A DNA stretch of 11,201 nucleotides from Actinocrinis sp035946395. GTDB taxonomy: Bacteria > Actinomycetota > Actinomycetes > Streptomycetales > Catenulisporaceae. The notes under the pieces were generated by a model. The model had not been told where the DNA came from. It saw only the letters and a program-made list of their open reading frames with translations, and searched no databases. The translations under genes and the position numbers were made by a program. The stretch spans positions 1 through 11,201 of the forward strand of contig NZ_DASYZI010000316.1 in the NCBI RefSeq assembly GCF_035946395.1. The letters are read 5' to 3'. Below, piece after piece: positions 9,310-11,201 of the stretch (positions are counted from its first letter, which is position 1; every line of letters begins with the position of its first letter).

Positions 9310-9316
9310 GACGCCT

Positions 9317-9332
9317 TCCCTCTGTCCCTCTG
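9317..9332 (-). repeat. Duplicated 8-mer containing the gnd ribosome-binding site
   Basis: On the minus strand CAGAGGGA occurs twice in perfect tandem. The copy nearer the ATG supplies the AGGGA used as Shine-Dalgarno, 7 nt from the start; the other copy is 8 nt further away. The effect may be nil, or a second weak ribosome docking site. Confidence 0.7.
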
Positions 9333-9340
9333 CTGTGGAC

Positions 9341-9354
9341 TGGTGCGTGGTGCG
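9341..9354. repeat. Perfect 7-bp tandem duplication (TGGTGCG)
   Basis: TGGTGCG occurs at 9341-9347 and again directly at 9348-9354, in the gap between dnaN and gnd. No functional motif is recognised. It is one of three neighbouring perfect tandem duplications upstream of gnd. Confidence 0.6.
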
Positions 9355-9372
9355 TGATTCGGCCGACCCCGT

Positions 9373-9398
9373 CGTCAGTTTATGGCGTCAGTTTATGG
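9373..9398. repeat. Perfect 13-bp tandem duplication upstream of gnd
   Basis: CGTCAGTTTATGG is repeated exactly, back to back, at 9373-9385 and 9386-9398. On the minus strand each copy contains TAAACT, which fits TANNNT, so the duplication may have doubled a -10-like element for gnd; no good -35 accompanies either copy. A perfect 13-bp tandem in non-coding DNA suggests recent origin. Confidence 0.85.
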
Positions 9399-9471
9399 AT
9401 TCGACCGTATCGCCGGCGCCCGATGGCCGCACACCGTGCCCCCGCGCAGTGCCCGCCGTGGCCCGCCCGGC

Positions 9472-10608
9472 TCAGCCGGAGAGACGGATCGGCATGATCA
9501 GGTAGCGGTACGCCGGATCGTGCTCGGCGTCCACGGCCGGCCGGCCGGTGATCACCGCGGGCTTCGTGGACGTCGTGTAGGACAGCTGCGCGTACGGCGC
9601 GTCGATCGCCCCGAGGCCTTCGAGGAGATAGCCCGGGTTGAAGGCGACCGAGATGTCGGCGTCCTCGAACACCGCGTCCATCGACTCCGAGGCCTGCGCC
9701 TCGTCGCCGGAGCCGGCTTCGAGGGTGACCTGCCCGGCGGAGAAGTTCAGCCGGACCGGCGTGTTGCGCTCGGCGACCAGCGCCACCCGCTTGACCGCCT
9801 CGATCAGCGGCGCGGTCTCGATCACCGCGGCGCCGGTGTACTCGGCCGGGAACAGCGCGTTGTACTTGATGAACTCGCCTTCGAGCAGCCGGGTCGTGGT
9901 GCGGCGGCCGCCGGCCTCGAAGCCGATCAGCCCCTCGCCCGCCTTGCCGTCCTCGGAGGACAGCGCGATGGTGACCCACTCGCCCGAAGTGAGCGACTTG
10001 GCGATGTCGTAGAGGGTCTTGGCCGGCACCAGTGCCACGGCTTCGGCATCCGCGTGCTCGGGCTTCCACATGATCTCGCGTACGGCGAGCCGGTAGCGGT
10101 CGGTCGCGGCGAGCCGGAGGGTGTCGCCATTGATCTCGATCCGTACGCCGGTGAGGAACGGCAGCGTGTCGTCCTTGCCCGCGGCGACCGCGACCTGAGC
10201 AACGGCGGCCGCGAAGGTCGAGCCCGCGATGGCGCCACTGGCGCCGGGCATGTCGGGCAGTGACGGGTAGTCGTCCACCGGCATGGTCTGAAGCGTGAAC
10301 CGCGAGGTGCCACAGACGAGGATGACCTTGGAGCCCTCGGTGGCGATCTCCACCGGGCGGTTGGGCAGCGAACGGGTGATTTCCGCCAGCAGCTTGCCGG
10401 AGACCAGCGCGGTGCCGCCTTCCTCGATGTCGGTGGAAGCCTCGGCGCGCGCCGAGACCTCGTAGTCGAATCCGGAGACGGTCAGCAGGCTGTCCTCGGC
10501 CCGCAGCAGCAGCCCGGCGAGCACCGGGGCCGGCGGGCGGGCCGGCAGCGAACGGGCGGTCCAGGCGACCGCGTCGGCAAGTACGTCACGTTCCACACGG
10601 AACTTCAC
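9472..10608 (-). CDS. dnaN: DNA polymerase III beta subunit (sliding clamp)
   Basis: Encodes 378 residues, the length of actinobacterial clamps. The dimer encircles DNA and tethers polymerase and other partners. The three repeated clamp domains span about 1-120, 130-250 and 260-378. It begins MKFRVERDVLADAVAW and carries RPPAPVLAGLLL (24-35). The partner-binding hydrophobic groove is built from AATDRYRLA (167-175) and the C-terminal MPIRLSG. The start is GTG, set by an excellent AGGAGG (10619-10624) 10 nt upstream. The gene begins at the left edge of oriC, and dnaA should lie on the other side. DnaA boxes within ~150 bp of the start suggest that DnaA binding influences its transcription. Confidence 0.99.
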   Translation of the reverse strand: MKFRVERDVLADAVAWTARSLPARPPAPVLAGLLLRAEDSLLTVSGFDYEVSARAEASTDIEEGGTALVSGKLLAEITRSLPNRPVEIATEGSKVILVCGTSRFTLQTMPVDDYPSLPDMPGASGAIAGSTFAAAVAQVAVAAGKDDTLPFLTGVRIEINGDTLRLAATDRYRLAVREIMWKPEHADAEAVALVPAKTLYDIAKSLTSGEWVTIALSSEDGKAGEGLIGFEAGGRRTTTRLLEGEFIKYNALFPAEYTGAAVIETAPLIEAVKRVALVAERNTPVRLNFSAGQVTLEAGSGDEAQASESMDAVFEDADISVAFNPGYLLEGLGAIDAPYAQLSYTTSTKPAVITGRPAVDAEHDPAYRYLIMPIRLSG

Positions 10609-10635
10609 CGGATTTCCGCCTCCTGGCAGTCGAGG

Positions 10636-10655
10636 CCGCGCGCCGTGGCGCGCGG
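10636..10655 (-). promoter_or_regulatory. GC stem-loop just upstream of the dnaN Shine-Dalgarno
   Basis: CCGCGCGCC (10636-10644) and GGCGCGCGG (10647-10655) are perfect inverted repeats, folding as an 8-bp all-G-C stem with a CGTG loop. On the dnaN transcript it ends 11 nt before AGGAGG. No U tract follows. It may terminate or pause transcripts arriving from dnaA, or stabilise the dnaN 5' end. Confidence 0.5.
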
Positions 10656-10790
10656 GGCCGAGTAGTCAACCATCATGCCGCCTTCCACCGACTGTGGATG
10701 ACGGCTTCGCGCAGGTTCGCTCGGCGCGAAGGTTTTCCACAGGGCTGTGGACGGAAGAAAGCTGAAGAGGGCTCCGCAGCGGGCCTTGGT

Positions 10791-10827
10791 GGTCTTCGGC
10801 GCCACTGTAGCGGGGTGGCGGAAGACC
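10791..10827. repeat. Bulged 13-bp stem-loop inside oriC
   Basis: GGTCTTC (10791-10797) pairs with GAAGACC (10821-10827), and CGCCAC (10800-10805) with GTGGCG (10815-10820). The result is 13 base pairs interrupted by a 2-nt GG bulge, with a 9-nt loop. It lies in the box-poor stretch between DnaA boxes at 10746-10754 and 10851-10859. It could be a terminator for transcription entering oriC, part of a small RNA, or a DNA structure used in origin folding. Confidence 0.6.
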
Positions 10828-10830
10828 GGA

Positions 10831-10854
10831 CCTCGGACACCGGCCGAGGCTTTT
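10831..10854 (+). terminator. Second oriC stem-loop followed by TTTT
   Basis: CCTCGG (10831-10836) and CCGAGG (10844-10849) form a 6-bp stem around 7 nt. On the plus strand it is followed by C and TTTT (10851-10854), a weak intrinsic-terminator layout. The T run is also the start of a DnaA box, so the resemblance may be accidental. Confidence 0.3.
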
Positions 10855-10907
10855 CCACAGATTTTCGCCCAGACCACTGCCGTGCTTCTTCCCGGCTTAT
10901 CTCTCTG

Positions 10908-10943
10908 TAGTCGTAGTAGTAGGCGCTGTGGAAATGTGGAAAA
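10908..10943. promoter_or_regulatory. Candidate DnaA-trio unwinding element
   Basis: Two tandem DnaA boxes on the minus strand (TTTTCCACA at 10935-10943 and ATTTCCACA at 10927-10935, sharing one base) are followed by a GCGC spacer (10923-10926). Five phased trinucleotides then come on the plus strand: TAG at 10920, 10917 and 10914, TCG at 10911, and TAG at 10908. Read 3' to 5' away from the boxes these are GAT repeats. Tandem boxes, a GC-rich spacer and 3'-GAT-5' trios are the described basal unwinding module of bacterial origins (first shown in Bacillus subtilis). Confidence 0.6.
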
Positions 10944-11201
10944 GCGTTCTTTTCCCAGTTCAGCGCCGGTATTTTCATCCACAGGGCTTGTGGAGAAGCT
11001 GGGGACAAGTGAAGGTGTCCTGTGGATGACGAAAAGTTGTCCCCAGCGCGTCCACAGCCGGAACCCGGTTTTGCACAACCTATCCCCAAAATGATCACCA
11101 GGCCTGGGGATAACCTGTTCACTCGAATCGGTGATAGCGCGGGGACCTGCACGGTTTATGCACAGAAGTTATCCCCAGGCATCCACAGGCTGTGGGAAAA
11201 G

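Larger units (their letters stand above)
10609..11201. other. oriC, dnaN-proximal part, continuing past the right edge
   Basis: The non-coding region upstream of dnaN is crowded with DnaA-box-like 9-mers in both orientations, as expected for an actinobacterial origin between dnaA and dnaN. Forward copies are TTTTCCACA (10733, 10851), TCATCCACA (10975), TTGTCCCCA (11037), GCGTCCACA (11048), TTTTGCACA (11069), CTATCCCCA (11080), TTATGCACA (11156), TTATCCCCA (11169) and GCATCCACA (11179). Reverse copies begin at 10693, 10746, 10927, 10935, 10989, 11000, 11021, 11105 and 11191. Several are degenerate. No exact TTATCCACA or TTGTCCACA is present. Density rises sharply from 10927 rightward. Positions 10681-11201 contain no gene. 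Confidence 0.93.

Noticed and set aside
9334..9342. DnaA-box-like TGTGGACTG upstream of gnd
   Set aside because: Only the CCACA half matches; a single degenerate copy outside oriC is not convincing.
10641..10669. TTGACT on the minus strand as the -35 of a dnaN promoter
   Set aside because: At 16-18 nt downstream there is only GC-rich stem-loop sequence and no TANNNT element.

Overview
This window is the replication-origin flank of a high-GC actinobacterial chromosome. Every gene lies on the minus strand. Read in the direction of transcription (right to left), the order is oriC, dnaN, gnd, recF, dciA (DUF721), gyrB, gyrA, a DUF3566 membrane protein and tRNA-Ile(GAT). dnaA should lie just beyond the right edge. 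A gnd gene between dnaN and recF is the arrangement I know from Streptomyces and close relatives. The protein sequences fit that neighbourhood (Streptomycetaceae or Catenulisporales-like), but I cannot name the species.

Region by region: positions 10609-11201 hold the dnaN-proximal part of oriC. It contains about 18 DnaA-box-like 9-mers, two adjacent stem-loops and a run of phased TAG trinucleotides next to two tandem boxes, which looks like a DnaA-trio unwinding element. dnaN (9472-10608) encodes the sliding clamp. Then come a short-form 6-phosphogluconate dehydrogenase (8395-9309), recF (7048-8292) and dciA (6476-7051). recF and dciA overlap by ATGA and are probably translationally coupled. 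A lower-GC gap of about 550 bp (5925-6475) carries the likely gyrB promoters and a small insertion-like structure. gyrB (3894-5924) and gyrA (1117-3807) are 86 bp apart. The DUF3566 gene (193-1026) follows after a strong stem-loop, and tRNA-Ile (15-88) closes the window.

The genes form a replication and topology block: DnaA opens oriC, the clamp gives polymerase processivity, DciA helps the replicative helicase, RecF acts at gaps and stalled forks, and gyrase removes positive supercoils. gnd is the metabolic outsider.

I see no mobile-element gene, CRISPR array, toxin, phage or biosynthetic gene. The coding content is ordinary core genome. What deserves a second look is non-coding: the candidate origin-unwinding element, the split DnaA-box vocabulary (CCACA and CCCCA types), the bulged stem-loop inside oriC, the short perfect tandem duplications flanking gnd, and a 55-bp insert-like segment with direct and inverted ends after dciA.
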